This document shows, in pieces, positions 29,401 to 38,887 of a stretch of 64,000 nucleotides of DNA. Numbering within the stretch: the stretch's first letter is position 1; each line of letters begins with the position of its first letter. This DNA is from Antedon mediterranea (Eukaryota > Echinodermata > Crinoidea > Comatulida > Antedonidae): assembly GCF_964355755.1 (NCBI RefSeq), contig NC_092678.1, forward strand, positions 23,664,365 to 23,728,364. The letters run 5' to 3'. Made by a program: the position numbers and the translations under genes. The notes beneath the pieces were generated by a model. The model was not told the origin of the DNA and made no database searches. It was given only the letters and a program-made list of their open reading frames with translations.

Positions 29401-32400
29401 TAGGCTAAGTTACCCAATAGACACATGCTTAGAATGCATTTAGTTCTATCAGCATCACACAATCACTTTAAAACAAGAAACGCTTGAAATCAGGACAACC
29501 TAGAATATTTACATTAACAAGCAATCAGAGACGACGTCGTAATCCCTGATTCAACCTAAAGCACTTTTCAAAATGGTTTACTAATTGAAGAAAATAAATT
29601 TGATATAGGGACATAAGTGTAAGCTGTGCATTCCAACACTGTGGAACCCATCAAGGAGTTGGATATCGCCTCATTCAACCCTAACAACACCTCGTCTAAA
29701 ATTGAATTAATCTTGAACTTTAGAAGGTAGTGCAATTGGTGAATTGAATATTGATAAAATCAAAACTATATATCATAAATAGATTATACCCCCAGTATTG
29801 TCATTTTTCTCAGTAATTTGCCTTTAAATTTATTAATTATTTATTATAATATATAATTAACAATAATATGAAAGCAATTTTTCACTGATGAATGAATGAA
29901 TAAAAGGTCTATCAAGATCCAAAATAATTGTAATATAAAAAAAAATAAAAACAAAATAATACAATATACTTTCTAATATTTGATATAGTCTTCTATTCTA
30001 CTAGATTAAAATATATATTTGTAGAAAATATATTTATTGAGTTAGACCAGAAGAATCCAATGATCATAATAATAATCACCTATTACCATGGAAATAGCAT
30101 TGATTTTGTAAATTTTAATTAAATATAGTTTATAACATGAATCAGTATAAATCTTATCTACAACAACAATTTTTGCTCAATGAATGTGTTTACTGTACAT
30201 ATACAGTATATTTTCTAATCTAACTTAACTAACTAACAGTACAACTTAATTTTTAAAATGTAATAATCAATGGTATAAAATATTAATAGTGAATCATGGA
30301 CCAATCTATTGTTGTTATAGGGGTGTAGAAGTACTTGTGCACTACTGATGAAATATTTTCTAATCTAACTTTACTAGGACAGTACAATTTTAATTAGAAA
30401 ATGTATCTAATCAATGGTATAAAATATTAATAGTGATTCATATGGACCAATCCATTGTTGTTATAGGGGTGTAGAAGTATAAACATTTTAAATCTATATC
30501 TGGAGACTAACAGTATCATGTTCACATGCTCTTGAGTTAGCACTTAAAGGAAGGCTTAAAGTGGAAGAAGATCCTACTATAAAGTGCCTATTTTAATCAG
30601 AGACTGATAGAAAATCTGGTCGTTAGAAAGGTATAGGTAATACAGTACTAATAATAACAACAGCATACTTTGTAATGTACAATATGTTTGACAGATGAGA
30701 TTGCATCACATTATAAATCTAGGATTACTATACTATTACTATAATGCTCAGGGTTTAAGTATTAGGAATCATGTCAAATTGTGTTTTCAGTTACTGCAGT
30801 AATTTTTTGTTTACTGCAATACAATGATTTTAGTTTTCTCGAATGTATGTATTGTATTTGTTGATAACTGTTGAAAACAAAATAAAAGACGAGATTGAAA
30901 CTACACAAACAAGTCATTAATTTAAGTAAATTAATAATATTACAAGTTTCTGTTTTCTATACGATATGGTTTCGTAAAGTCATGCTAGAATCATGATTTA
31001 GTTAAAAAAAAAAATGTCCAGGCATTTAAATATGAAGTACATTTAGCATGTGAATTTTTAAATAATTTAACATACTTCAAATTAAAGTTGAATGCTACCA
31101 CTTATTACGAATGCATAGTGCTGCTGAGTATGCCAGGTTTCCGAATGATTAACTCTTTATGTTTCATTCCCTATTGATCGGTTAACTACATCAACAGATA
31201 CAGTATGTATGGAAGGCTCAACTCTTAATTTCTTTTTTATATACTGTAGTAGCTGACTGGGCTTATTATTATTACTAGTTGGATGAAGATGATGGACACC
31301 AAACCATATTGCTAGCCACAAACAAAAATGTTTTCAGTTTTGTATGCAAGTACATTAATAAATATTGTAATAAGCATTAGGTTTTATGTTTTGAGCTTAG
31401 ATAGAATGCAAGCATACAGGTACTCTTATACTTTTAACCAAGCATTATTTTAAACAGGTTTTAAAAAAACTGTTGAGCTTGGTACGCAAGAAATATTATA
31501 CTTCAATCAAGCATTTATTTTATGTTTTAAGGTTGGTAGGTATGTAACATTCCTAAATGTTACATTTAATATAGTATTATAACATTTTAATGTTTTATTC
31601 TTGATACTGTATATGCTGCTGCAGTAACTGAGTTATTATTAAACTGTACATGTTTATTCAATCGAACATTAGAACATGTGTGTTTTGAGTTTGGTATGCC
31701 ATACTTAAGTTGTCTTAAGCATAACATATTTATGGCCATTATCATCATTATGCATCCTATTTTTAAATAAGCTATTTGACCATGAGATATGATGATGTAT
31801 TCTGCCAATGAAAAAATGCTAATTGTCATTAAAATAGGAAACTACTGTACACAGTAAAGTCTGGACTATGCAGTAATTAAACAATCATATTGAAAATAGA
31901 AATTAAGCAAAAGAAAATAATTAAACTACAATGGAGCAGTTGTCATCAAGAAATGTTGCTAACGAGGGCTACATTAATTAGCTCTTATATCATTACATTT
32001 TGTATTGGATATTATAATAGTAAAAATAATTCTTTAATTTGTTATTATCCCAACATTTTAATGGAACCATTTGTTTTTTAATATTGAAATTTACCCTGTA
32101 CTGTATAAACATAAAAGTAGTCTAGGATTTAATACTAAATTGACTTGCCTATATTCTGTAAAATCATGGAGTAACAACATAAGTTGCTCCATGCTGAAAT
32201 TAAAGTCGATGTACAAGAGGAAAACAGTGATGATAACATAGACTAAAGACTGTGCTACATGATCAATTCAATTATTAATCGGCCTACTTCAAAATTATAT
32301 GGCAGCCTCTCGTAAGCCTCAAGGTCATGTATCATGTGATAAGAATGGAATCTTCCAAGTGAACTTAGGAATGTGTCTTTATTTAATCAATTTCAATCAG

Positions 32401-34878
32401 GCTACATCAAAATGATGGCATGCAGTGATTTGTGTGTTGTATGATGTATGTACAGTAAAAGTATAGTACACCACCCACTGTATGTTGGTATCATCTGTCA
32501 TGTCACAAACATAGAAATCTTATTAAAATGTATTTATTTATTTTTTACTGCCATAGGAATCAGGATACAGTGGAAATATTATCATTGGAGATATACAGTT
32601 ATCTCATAATACATTATTCCAATCGATTAATAATGTCAATCCTATAAATTCCCTTTTTTATATAGAAATAAAATAATTAAATATCTTTTCCAATATAAAA
32701 TTCCCCAGGTGATCTAGTGTGTTAAAATTAAGAAAAAAATTGCAAATTTTGACTCGGCCAAACAGCCATAAGTAAAACTAAAGCAATTCCTGGAAGATTT
32801 AAGAAGGAATTTTCTGTTAAAAGTTTGACATATTATTCAATCTGAAGAAATAAGATTTCTCAGAATGTGTTGAAGTCAAATAAAGTAGATTTTCAAATAG
32901 TATTGATGTGTGATGAGACTGATTAAACATTGATTTAGTGAGGTCTGATTTTGCACAATAATTACATTACTAATAGAAGCTCAAATTAAATATGATCATC
33001 GCCATGGAAGCTGAGTAACCACTCAGGGTCAATTTCATCTCCTTGACATCATCTCTCATTAGACTAATCATAATTAGATACAAATTTAATCTGTTGGTTA
33101 AAACATGATAACAATTTAATAAAGAATTCCATACGTGTTTATTGGCTTTAAAAAAAATTATTAATTCTCTAAATAAAAATTTTGGAAATTCAAATGATTT
33201 TTCTTCTTCTTTCTTTTTTATTTTGAATATTTGTTTATGAAACGGTATGAATGCTGCATTCAATTCAGATGACTGCATTGATAATGTATGTACCATGTTA
33301 TATTCATTGACAAATATTACTTTCATTAAATGACAACGAAAGCATAATATATATTTTTTTATCGACTATTTTCCTGACTTTAAATTGAATTACCAACACT
33401 AGAAAAACAGAATACAGAGTGAAACTGCCTTATAAATGACTAGTGTAGTAGTGTTTTGGTCTCCACCACACAAATCACATGGGATGAAATAAGACCTAAC
33501 AATCAGGTGACAAAACCATATCAAGCTTGAAATTGAATGGTTTTTGTAATTAAAATAATGCACAATTGATGATGTAACCTCAGCAAAATGAACAATACAG
33601 TAGTTTTTTATTTCATAGTGGTTTAGGATCATGGCAGTGATGAATTTTCTTTGTATGAGTAATAATTAATAATAGGAAGAATATCATTAATTAAAAATAC
33701 ATATAATGTACTATAATTAAAGGAATTACAGAACCACTATGCAAAACAGCTATTATGACTAGAGATCAGTTGTTATGGCAATGTCTTTTTTTTTTTTATT
33801 CTTTATATCAAACCAACAGTGTAAAACACCAATAACAGGTTGAAAATAAAACTAAACTATAAAATATGAGCCAATATAAATATATACAAATGAAAAAGAA
33901 AATTTAAATAATTTCATTTTGTATTAGTGTATTCATGGAGTATTGTTGTTTATGTATTGAATTAGAACAATAAATGTACTATACTATAATTAAAGAACCA
34001 CTATGCATGCAAACCAGCTTTTCAGATTACACTTCAGATGTTGTATGGCAATGTTTTTTTGTATTTTAGTTAATACTATTGTTGTTTATGTATTAAATTA
34101 GAACAATAAATAATAAACAAACAGATAAACAATATTAAGAACAATAGACGAATAAAAACAAAATACTACAAACCTGCTTCTCATCGACAGAGGTGCAACA
34201 TTGTTCCTTAAGCGTAACAAGTTTATTACTTTCGTCTTTACGCAACGCCCTCTCTTTTTTCAATTCCGGACTCCAAAATGTCTTAATACTGTTCATACTA
34301 GAACTTAATTTAGCTTCTTTAGTCTCTAAATCTTGTTTGAGGATACCATTTTCACGCTGCATCTCTCGCAACTGCGCTTGCAGATCCAACAACATTGAAT
34401 CGCGCACTTGCCGCAGCTCTTCTCCCGGAGGATAAAACGCCATGTTGGTTGGAATTTCCTGACCCTGTTCAATTATTGGCGAAACAAATCCTTGACTCGA
34501 ACCAAAACTACTTGAGCGACTATTTGACGGAGAGTTTTTAGGGGACATAGAATTTGAACGACCACTCGAGTTTGGAGATGCTCGACCACCTCCTATTAAA
34601 TTACTAGGCACGGCACTCACTATTCCTTCCGCAATATACACAGGTCCAGCATTATAAGCAGCATTTAAAGATTGAATATTTTCCATAGGCAAAGATGAAC
34701 CTAAATCTGTTCTATGCACTTGGCTTCTTGATGTGCGTGGAGGAGAAGGAGATGATGAAGATGATGCTCCTCCACCGCCGGAAGCAGAAACTGAATTTAC
34801 CTGATGTTGTGCCTCACTGACACCAGCCAACGATTGCTTTACTTTCGAGTTTCTAGGCGAGTGCCGTGGACTATGCAT
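8424..34878 (-). CDS. ERC1: ERC/ELKS/CAST active-zone scaffold (C-terminus not in view)
   Basis: Coiled-coil scaffold of the presynaptic cytomatrix; family members bind RIM, liprin-alpha and Rab6. Exons in transcript order: 34174-34878, 28117-28506, 26437-26553, 25190-25345, 24047-24214, 23468-23635, 22066-22128, 20378-20656, 18363-18503, microexons 17676-17696 and 16762-16782, 15687-15865, microexon 15511-15522, 14492-14627, 14022-14153, 11973-12133, 8424-8568. All have AG/GT borders and agreeing phases, giving 998 codons with every exon included. An in-frame TAA lies four codons before the start (34888-34890). Family signatures are clear: MENIQSLNAAY, SSMNSIKTFWSPELKKERAL, RDESIKKLLEMLQSKGL, SLEEALAEKER, DRIEELEEAL. 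The first exon is Ser/Pro/Gly-rich, the rest coiled coil. After Lys-Gln-Leu-Lys-Glu-Glu the vertebrate proteins continue with a C-terminal region I could not find. It could equally be called ERC2; it looks like the single invertebrate ERC. Confidence 0.95.
9553..9692. mobile_element. MITE copy, CTCTGTCTACAC family
   Basis: Starts TAAGCTCTGTCTATCAAACT and ends AGAGCTTA. The interior has GTGATGTGCCCATATATGG, ATGAAGATTTCATATCACTA and ACCATATTTGGGTACATCAC, the hallmarks of this family. TA flanks the inverted termini. Confidence 0.85.
9894..9975. mobile_element. Short palindromic MITE copy
   Basis: An 82-bp internally deleted copy. TA-AAGCTCTGTCTACACTATC is mirrored by GATAGTGTAGACAGAGCTT-TA, with a short centre. 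The TA at each end fits a Tc1/mariner-type TA target duplication. Confidence 0.9.
10380..10745. repeat. Degenerate TGTTCATT repeat block
   Basis: A 26-28 bp unit (TTCATTCTTTATGTTTCCA then TTCACTG) recurs three times at the left and decays into irregular TGTGTTCATT repeats. The open frames of 105 and 135 codons here are by-products of the repeat. Confidence 0.85.
12291..12616 (+). mobile_element. tRNA-derived SINE
   Basis: The tRNA-like head has box A TGGCCGAGCGG (12298-12308) and box B GGTTCGAGGCT (12353-12363), like a tRNA-Ser/Leu gene. An unrelated body and a poly(A) run (12601-12616) follow. It lies in an ERC intron, antisense to ERC. Confidence 0.85.
13105..13345. repeat. About three diverged tandem copies of a ~100-bp unit
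   Basis: Shared pieces recur in order: GGAAATAAATGAATGA/GGAAATG, TGATATAATGATGTACA, TGGAGGCCTTA and AAGTCAGG. The copies are uneven and diverged. Confidence 0.7.
13835..13932. mobile_element. MITE copy without outer termini
   Basis: Contains TGTGACAAAAAATGTGATG, CCCATATATGGACATGATGA and CCATATTTGGGCACATCAC, but the outer CTCTGTCTACAC arms are missing or decayed. Confidence 0.75.
15511..15522 (-). CDS. ERC1: ERC 12-nt microexon at the vertebrate-conserved site
   Basis: The exon 15687-15865 ends in phase 2 (ISELD plus TT). Including TGAATCCTCAGG gives F-E-S-S-G before QLKDLNRK; skipping it gives L before QLKDLNRK. Both frames stay open. Human ERC1 isoforms have a 12-nt microexon adding SLTS at the same place (AELE-SLTS-RQVKDQNK), from my memory of that protein. 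Donor GG|GTGAGT; acceptor AGCAGCAG. Confidence 0.78.
16762..16782 (-). CDS. ERC1: ERC 21-nt microexon (KLRRLHR)
   Basis: Phase-0 microexon with acceptor CCAAATCAG and a strong donor CGG|GTAAGT, encoding a very basic heptad. It neighbours the other 21-nt microexon in the same stretch of coiled coil. Inclusion is not provable from sequence alone. Confidence 0.5.
17676..17696 (-). CDS. ERC1: ERC 21-nt microexon (LEGTLQV)
   Basis: Phase-0 microexon with acceptor TTTTACACTAG and donor GTG|GTAAGA. It encodes one heptad between exons ending ELEK and starting IKSSRD. No family alignment covers so short a piece; support is splice signals, length divisible by three and position in the isoform-variable part of ERC. 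Confidence 0.55.
19186..19455. mobile_element. MITE with a nested retroelement tail
   Basis: Left arm TA-AAGCTCTGTCTACATTTTC, right arm GATATTGTAGACAAGGCTT-TA. The middle is interrupted at about 19268-19375 by ACGATACGATATGATAAAAC and TTTATTGTCACAAC, which on the minus strand reads as a non-LTR element end (ACAATAAAGTTTTATC followed by ATCGT repeats). Another MITE scrap with ATATTTGGGTATATC lies at 19485-19540. Confidence 0.75.
20827..20944. mobile_element. Palindromic MITE-like element
   Basis: The left arm CTTGGTTCCTACTAGGACGC and right arm GCACTAGAACGCAA (reverse-complement sense, after CTTGGTTTC) are inverted. Inside are TTGACCAATCACAGG and its mirror CCTGTGATTGGTCAA. A related half-copy starts at 23730 (CTTGGTTCCCACTAGGACAC). 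Confidence 0.75.
22066..22128 (-). CDS. ERC1: ERC 63-nt exon encoding three heptads
   Basis: In-frame exon, acceptor ...CCCAATAG and donor AAG|GTGACC, encoding LADYTNALELKDGK then LEFLQIK. Vertebrate ERC runs straight from the motif of the preceding exon (NVLQRK) to that of the next (IDNLTEQL), so this exon is an addition. It aligns without gaps to the last 21 residues of the preceding exon (VAELREMVDIKDRK then ANVLQRK; 7 identities plus several conservative changes), which suggests an internal duplication. Confidence 0.8.
24301..24412 (-). mobile_element. Penelope-type remnant with hammerhead-like core
   Basis: On the minus strand 24412-24382 reads CTGATGA, then AGGGC-loop-GCCC, then AAAA, then GCTC. 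This is a type I hammerhead layout with CUGANGA intact, helix II GGGC/GCCC, and the GAAA box changed to AAAA. Penelope-like elements are known to carry such ribozymes in their terminal repeats. No reverse transcriptase is present. Confidence 0.6.
26554..28116 (-). other. ERC intron with one MITE
   Basis: A short ATATGCAAATC triplication lies at 27077-27115 and a MITE copy at 27930-28085, adjoining the exon donor at 28116. Nothing else is recognised. Confidence 0.55.
27930..28085. mobile_element. MITE copy next to an ERC splice donor
   Basis: TA-AAGCTCTGTCTACAGTATT on the left and TAGTATAAACAGAGCT-TA on the right, with CCCATATATGGACATGATGA inside. It ends 30 bp from the donor of the ERC exon 28117-28506. 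Confidence 0.88.
28507..34173 (-). other. Large first ERC intron
   Basis: Contains a LINE 3' fragment (28785-29108), a two-copy tandem duplication at 30205-30335 and 30353-30480 (shared ATCAATGGTATAAAATATTA and TTGTTGTTATAGGGGTGTAG), and a local duplication at 33705-33799 and 33973-34068 (AACCACTATGCA). No exon is seen. A large first intron is usual for this gene family and could hold enhancers or alternative starts. Confidence 0.55.
28785..29108 (+). mobile_element. 5'-truncated LINE (CR1/jockey-like) 3' end
   Basis: The open frame 28785-29003 encodes GQPRFVSARSLFVENNIPSF, then YEYLRISTYRFLTRI and a final YYKWREALYTNR. This is the pattern of the C-terminal tail of non-LTR reverse transcriptases. 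A T-rich 3' UTR and AATAAAAGTTGAATTTAATT follow, like the short-repeat tail of CR1-type elements. It is antisense to ERC. Confidence 0.8.
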
Positions 34879-35054
34879 TTGTGGATATTAATATACTCAA
34901 TCAAACAGACTTATTTGCAAGACAATAGATAATCACTATTACTTTGTAATCTATTTATGCTTGTCTTTCATTGTTAAAAGACCTGTCTGTTACCTGAAGC
35001 AGAAAACCGTGAAATTTATCGACGAAAAGGACCTCATAAGCCAATCCCTGAAAA
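34879..35054. promoter_or_regulatory. Divergent promoter interval, ERC / RAD52
   Basis: The two start codons lie 176 bp apart on opposite strands. A CCAAT (35041-35045) lies just before the RAD52 start and an inverted one (ATTGG, 35136-35140) just inside its first intron; TAGAGGGCG is at 35171-35179. Transcription starts cannot be placed from sequence, and the ERC 5' UTR may extend into RAD52 intron 1. Confidence 0.6.
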
Positions 35055-38000
35055 ATGGACGGTGATGATGGCCTTATTTTCCAGACGGTAAACAAATACC
35101 CACGTGTTGGCTGTCAAACGTCTACACAACTTTTGATTGGCTACCGGAATCGAGAAGTTGATAGTAAATGTAGAGGGCGGAATTTTTAAATTTAAAAAAC
35201 AACGAGGTAAACAAAACTTCAAGCTCAACAAAAAAGAGTATTTTAAACATTGTTTGAATGATGTTGATTCATTATAATCGATGAATAAAATGAATATATC
35301 AAATCCAATAATATTTGGCCAGGTTCGTACTATGATGACTAAATAGGCACGCCACTAAATATTCTATTAAAAATGTAGGCCTATTATAGGCCTGTCTAGG
35401 CTAGCCAGGCCCAATCAATATACAATAATGAACGGCGTTGTTACGTACGTACGGACGGGAGTGGGTGTGGCCTACTGAACTAACTACGTACTGGCTACTG
35501 CCCAGGTAGGCCTAAGCCTAGATTTACATCTATCAATACTTTGGTTACTTTCCACCAAAATAAATATTTTAAAAAATAAGAAAACTGAATTATGTTTTAA
35601 ATTAGACATTCAGACATAGGCCTAGGCCCTACATTTATTTTATACTTATAGACAAGTTTTAGTGAAGATGAGCACAGGGCCATCCAGTCTGCACTTTCAC
35701 AGAAACTTGGACCCGAATTTATAAGTCAAAGATCTGGCGCAGGTGGCCAAAAGGTAACTATACTAATGTACCATTACTAATAATAATATTAACATATCAG
35801 ACAAAGTTTATTAAAATAGTTTTCATTTGTTTTTAAATCATCCAAAGAAATAAATTAATGTTTTTTTTCAATTTCAGCTAGCTTATATTGAAGGTTGGAG
35901 AATTGTGTCATTGGCCAATGAGACGTTTGGTTTCAATGGATGGTCACACTCCATCACAAGTCAAAACATTGGTAATGAATTTTAAATGTTATTTTTACTA
36001 TCCATTACTGCAACAATACCATTTTATTTCTTTTATAATTTGCTCTAAGTTTGTTTCATTACAATATTTGCATTTTTTTATGAGTAGATTTTGTAGACCA
36101 ATTCAACAACAAGTTTTATGTTGGAGTGACTGCAGTCATTCGTGTTCAATTAAAGGTTAGTACTGAATATACTTTCAAATGTACAGTACTACTAACTGTA
36201 TATATTCATTAACACGCTTCATCATTAGACATAGTGCGTTCTACTATTTTGTGCCATTTATTCCTGTCATGGGCCGGGTGTGTCTCAAGTATGCCAGTGT
36301 AATTTAATATTGTCAATAACATAATACAAATGTTACAGTGAAGTTAAAGGTACAAAAAAATGTTGATAAAATGTATACTGAATCAATGCAACACTGTTAT
36401 ACAGGATGGTGTCTACCATGAGGATGTTGGGTATGGCGTAAGCGAGGGGATGAGGTCAAAAGCTCTATCAATTGAGAAAGCTCGTAAAGAGGCAGTTACT
36501 GATGGCATCAAACGAGCGCTAAAGTAAGAAACATCATTAATGTCATTAGCCACATGGTTTATAATGAGAACATGAATTACTTCAAAAAAATTGCTTTTTT
36601 TAAGTGCTTTACTAAATACAGTAATGTACTGTAACCAAATGGAGAATGCTGATGCTTTATAACATTAAAAAGAAATTACATCATTTTATGTTCCTACCTG
36701 TAGGAGCATAATGTTTTAGTATACATTTAGAAAAATGTTTAATGTACATAAAAAATAAACATATTATAAATAAGTACTTTAATGCATGAAAATAAGATAA
36801 GACATACTTTAAATCACAATGTTACACAATATACATTTGATATGTTTATTGAAACCATTTTCTTTCACTTTTTTAACTTTATAGAAGTTTTGGACACAGT
36901 TTAGGGAATTGTCTTGGCGATCGAAACTACTTAAAATGTATAGGAAAAGCTCCTAAACCAGTAAGTCAATTATCAGTAAAAATGTTATATATAATTTTCT
37001 TGACTTAATTTTATATTTTACAAACATTTTTGTTCTACCTTTTTAGGTTTCAGAAACTTATGATGTTGATGATATGAAGAGAACTGAGAAAGACCCTAAC
37101 GTTTCTGAAGCTAGATACAATAACATGAGGAAATGTTTACAAAGACGCACTTCAACGGACACAATGCCGCCACCTACAACGCCGGTCCTAGCTACCTCAA
37201 AACTCAGCAATCACGTAGTTAAAATTACCGAACAAAAAATAGATGTACCGCCTAAAAGTACTGATATTTCAAAAGTTTCCGGAAGTGGAGATTTAGAAAG
37301 TAAAAGAAAAAACAGTGTAGTTGAATGTGGAGCCAAAGTGATCACACCTAAGTTAGCACCAAGCACTGCTAATAGACAAACATCTGGTGCTGAAAGAAAA
37401 CCAAATATATCACTACCAAATAGTGTGGATGTCGTGCAGAACAGTGTAAATAGCAGCTCTATTGTAGATACTGGTAAAGTGACCAACAGAACAATGCCAA
37501 TACAACAGAACGAAAGATCAACTTCTCCAATACCATCAGAAAAGTAGGTTTTGACAGGAAACAAATCACTAATCCTATTTTCATATGACATAGCAAGTCA
37601 AAGTTATCTACCCACAGTAGAAAGCCAATCAAGGTTTTGTCTATTTTTTTTTTAGTGTACCACCCTGTGGAGACAAAGACTTGTTACAGAGGAAGCTAAG
37701 ACAGCAACAGAAGCAGCAAGAGTTCAGAGACAAATTGAAACAAAAGCAAAATGGAGATGAAGTGAAGTCTCCGTTACTCCCTTTGGAAAATATGTCACCA
37801 GTCGCAACGTCCACACCGATGCAAACAGAGAAGGTTGTCGATGGTGGGTTTACAGTTGAAGAACTTTTACTTGCAGAAGGTATTCCTTGTCTTTCTTAAG
37901 CTCTGTTTACACTATCAAACTAGTGCGATGTGCCCAAATATGGGAGTGATATGCTTAAATATGGTAGTGATATGACATCATCATGTCCATATATGGGCAG

Positions 38001-38400
38001 ATCACATTTTTTGTCACATAAAGTTTGATAGTGTAGACTGCTCAACTGCTCACTACACTGATAAATATTTACGTTATTTCTAAAAGAAAAAATTGTATTT
38101 TTAGATGACCCAGAATTCTGGATAGCGTCGCAGGCATGCCGTGATGCCATGGAAGACTCGAATACTGTAGAAATGAAAAGTAATATTAATGGGGGACAAC
38201 AAGGACAATATTCCAGACGCTCTAATTTTAACTGGAATCAAAGTAGTCGAGAAGGATCAAGGTTACAAAGTAGTAAGTCAATCACTCTACAATGCTCTAA
38301 TTGTTTTTATCTTCTTTTGAGAATTTTTACTTAATAAATTTTTATTTTTTTCATAGATTACCCAACAAAAAGACGGAGAACTGATGACAAAATTAGCTGA
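35055..38400 (+). CDS. RAD52: RAD52 homologous-recombination protein
   Basis: Ring-forming single-strand annealing protein acting with RPA and RAD51. Exons: 35055-35087, 35652-35753, 35878-35971, 36088-36155, 36405-36523, 36885-36960, 37047-37543, 37656-37879, 38105-38272, 38357-38400. Phases agree throughout, giving 474 residues (human about 418). The annealing domain is clear: [110 protein letters not shown] matches the vertebrate RAD51-binding segment, and KRRR near the end fits a nuclear signal. Exon 1 ([11 protein letters not shown]) is the least certain; it was chosen because it restores the LIF-x3-FSEDE spacing of vertebrate RAD52 and ends in phase 0 at ACG|GTAAAC. The linker encoded by 37047-37543 is low-complexity and Ser/Thr-rich. 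Confidence 0.94.
35088..35651 (+). other. RAD52 intron 1
   Basis: AT-rich with GTACGTACGGAC-type CpG-containing sequence near 35440-35460, an inverted CCAAT box and TAGAGGGCG (35171-35179). It probably overlaps the ERC promoter. An ATG at 35428 followed by a donor-like GTACGT does not give the phase needed for exon 2. Confidence 0.45.
37897..38040. mobile_element. MITE filling most of RAD52 intron 8
   Basis: Left arm TTAAGCTCTGTTTACACTA and right arm TTTGATAGTGTAGACTG, interior in the opposite orientation to most copies (GTAGTGATATGACATCATCA, CCATATATGGGCAGATC). It takes up about 144 of the 225 nt of the intron 37880-38104. Confidence 0.88.
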
Positions 38401-38672
38401 TAGTTCCATGTATTTCAATATTCTTTGATACTAAAGAATTTCTTAACCATTGTATCCAATTTTTTTTTAATAATTTGGGAAAAATCTATAATTTAAATTC
38501 AATGTTAAAATGTACATAATTATACTGGTATACTTTAACTTAGTACTTCATTATGTAGTGTGTGGTAATTTTTATATAATTTAAAATAATGAGATAAACA
38601 AATGTTTATTTAGCAATATATGTTTAATATAAAAGTACATTACAATTTATGATCAACTAATATTTTTTGGTA

Positions 38673-38678
38673 AATAAA
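38673..38678 (+). terminator. AATAAA, likely RAD52 poly(A) signal
   Basis: AATAAA 273 bp after the RAD52 stop, in a TAAATAAATAAAC context. Confidence 0.5.
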
Positions 38679-38808
38679 TAAACTTGAAACTTAATAGTAC
38701 TTATATTCACTGTTTGTAAAAGTAAAATCACATGTGATGTTACCCTTTATATTTTATGTTCTAGCAGTATTTTTAATTATCGATGTTGGTATTTAAACAA
38801 AAGCATTT

Positions 38809-38814
38809 TTTATT
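38809..38814 (-). terminator. AATAAA (minus), likely TPRKB poly(A) signal
   Basis: TTTATT on the plus strand, 74 bp beyond the TPRKB stop. Confidence 0.45.
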
Positions 38815-38887
38815 TAAATTTAAGTCTGACCAACTGACTAACATAATTAGGTTTAAAAAGTTTAGAATGTTGGTGGGTGGATGGAAT

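Larger units (their letters stand above)
38401..38887. other. Convergent 3' ends of RAD52 and TPRKB
   Basis: 487 bp between the two stop codons. Both 3' UTRs must lie here; the poly(A) signals listed for each strand face one another about 130 bp apart, so the transcripts barely avoid overlap, if they do. Confidence 0.65.

Noticed and set aside
35428-35450. Alternative RAD52 first exon (ATG AAC GGC...)
   Set aside because: Its donor would leave a phase that does not match exon 2, and the residues do not restore the conserved N-terminal spacing.
37211-37591. 126-codon minus-strand frame
   Set aside because: It is the antisense shadow of the long RAD52 linker exon.
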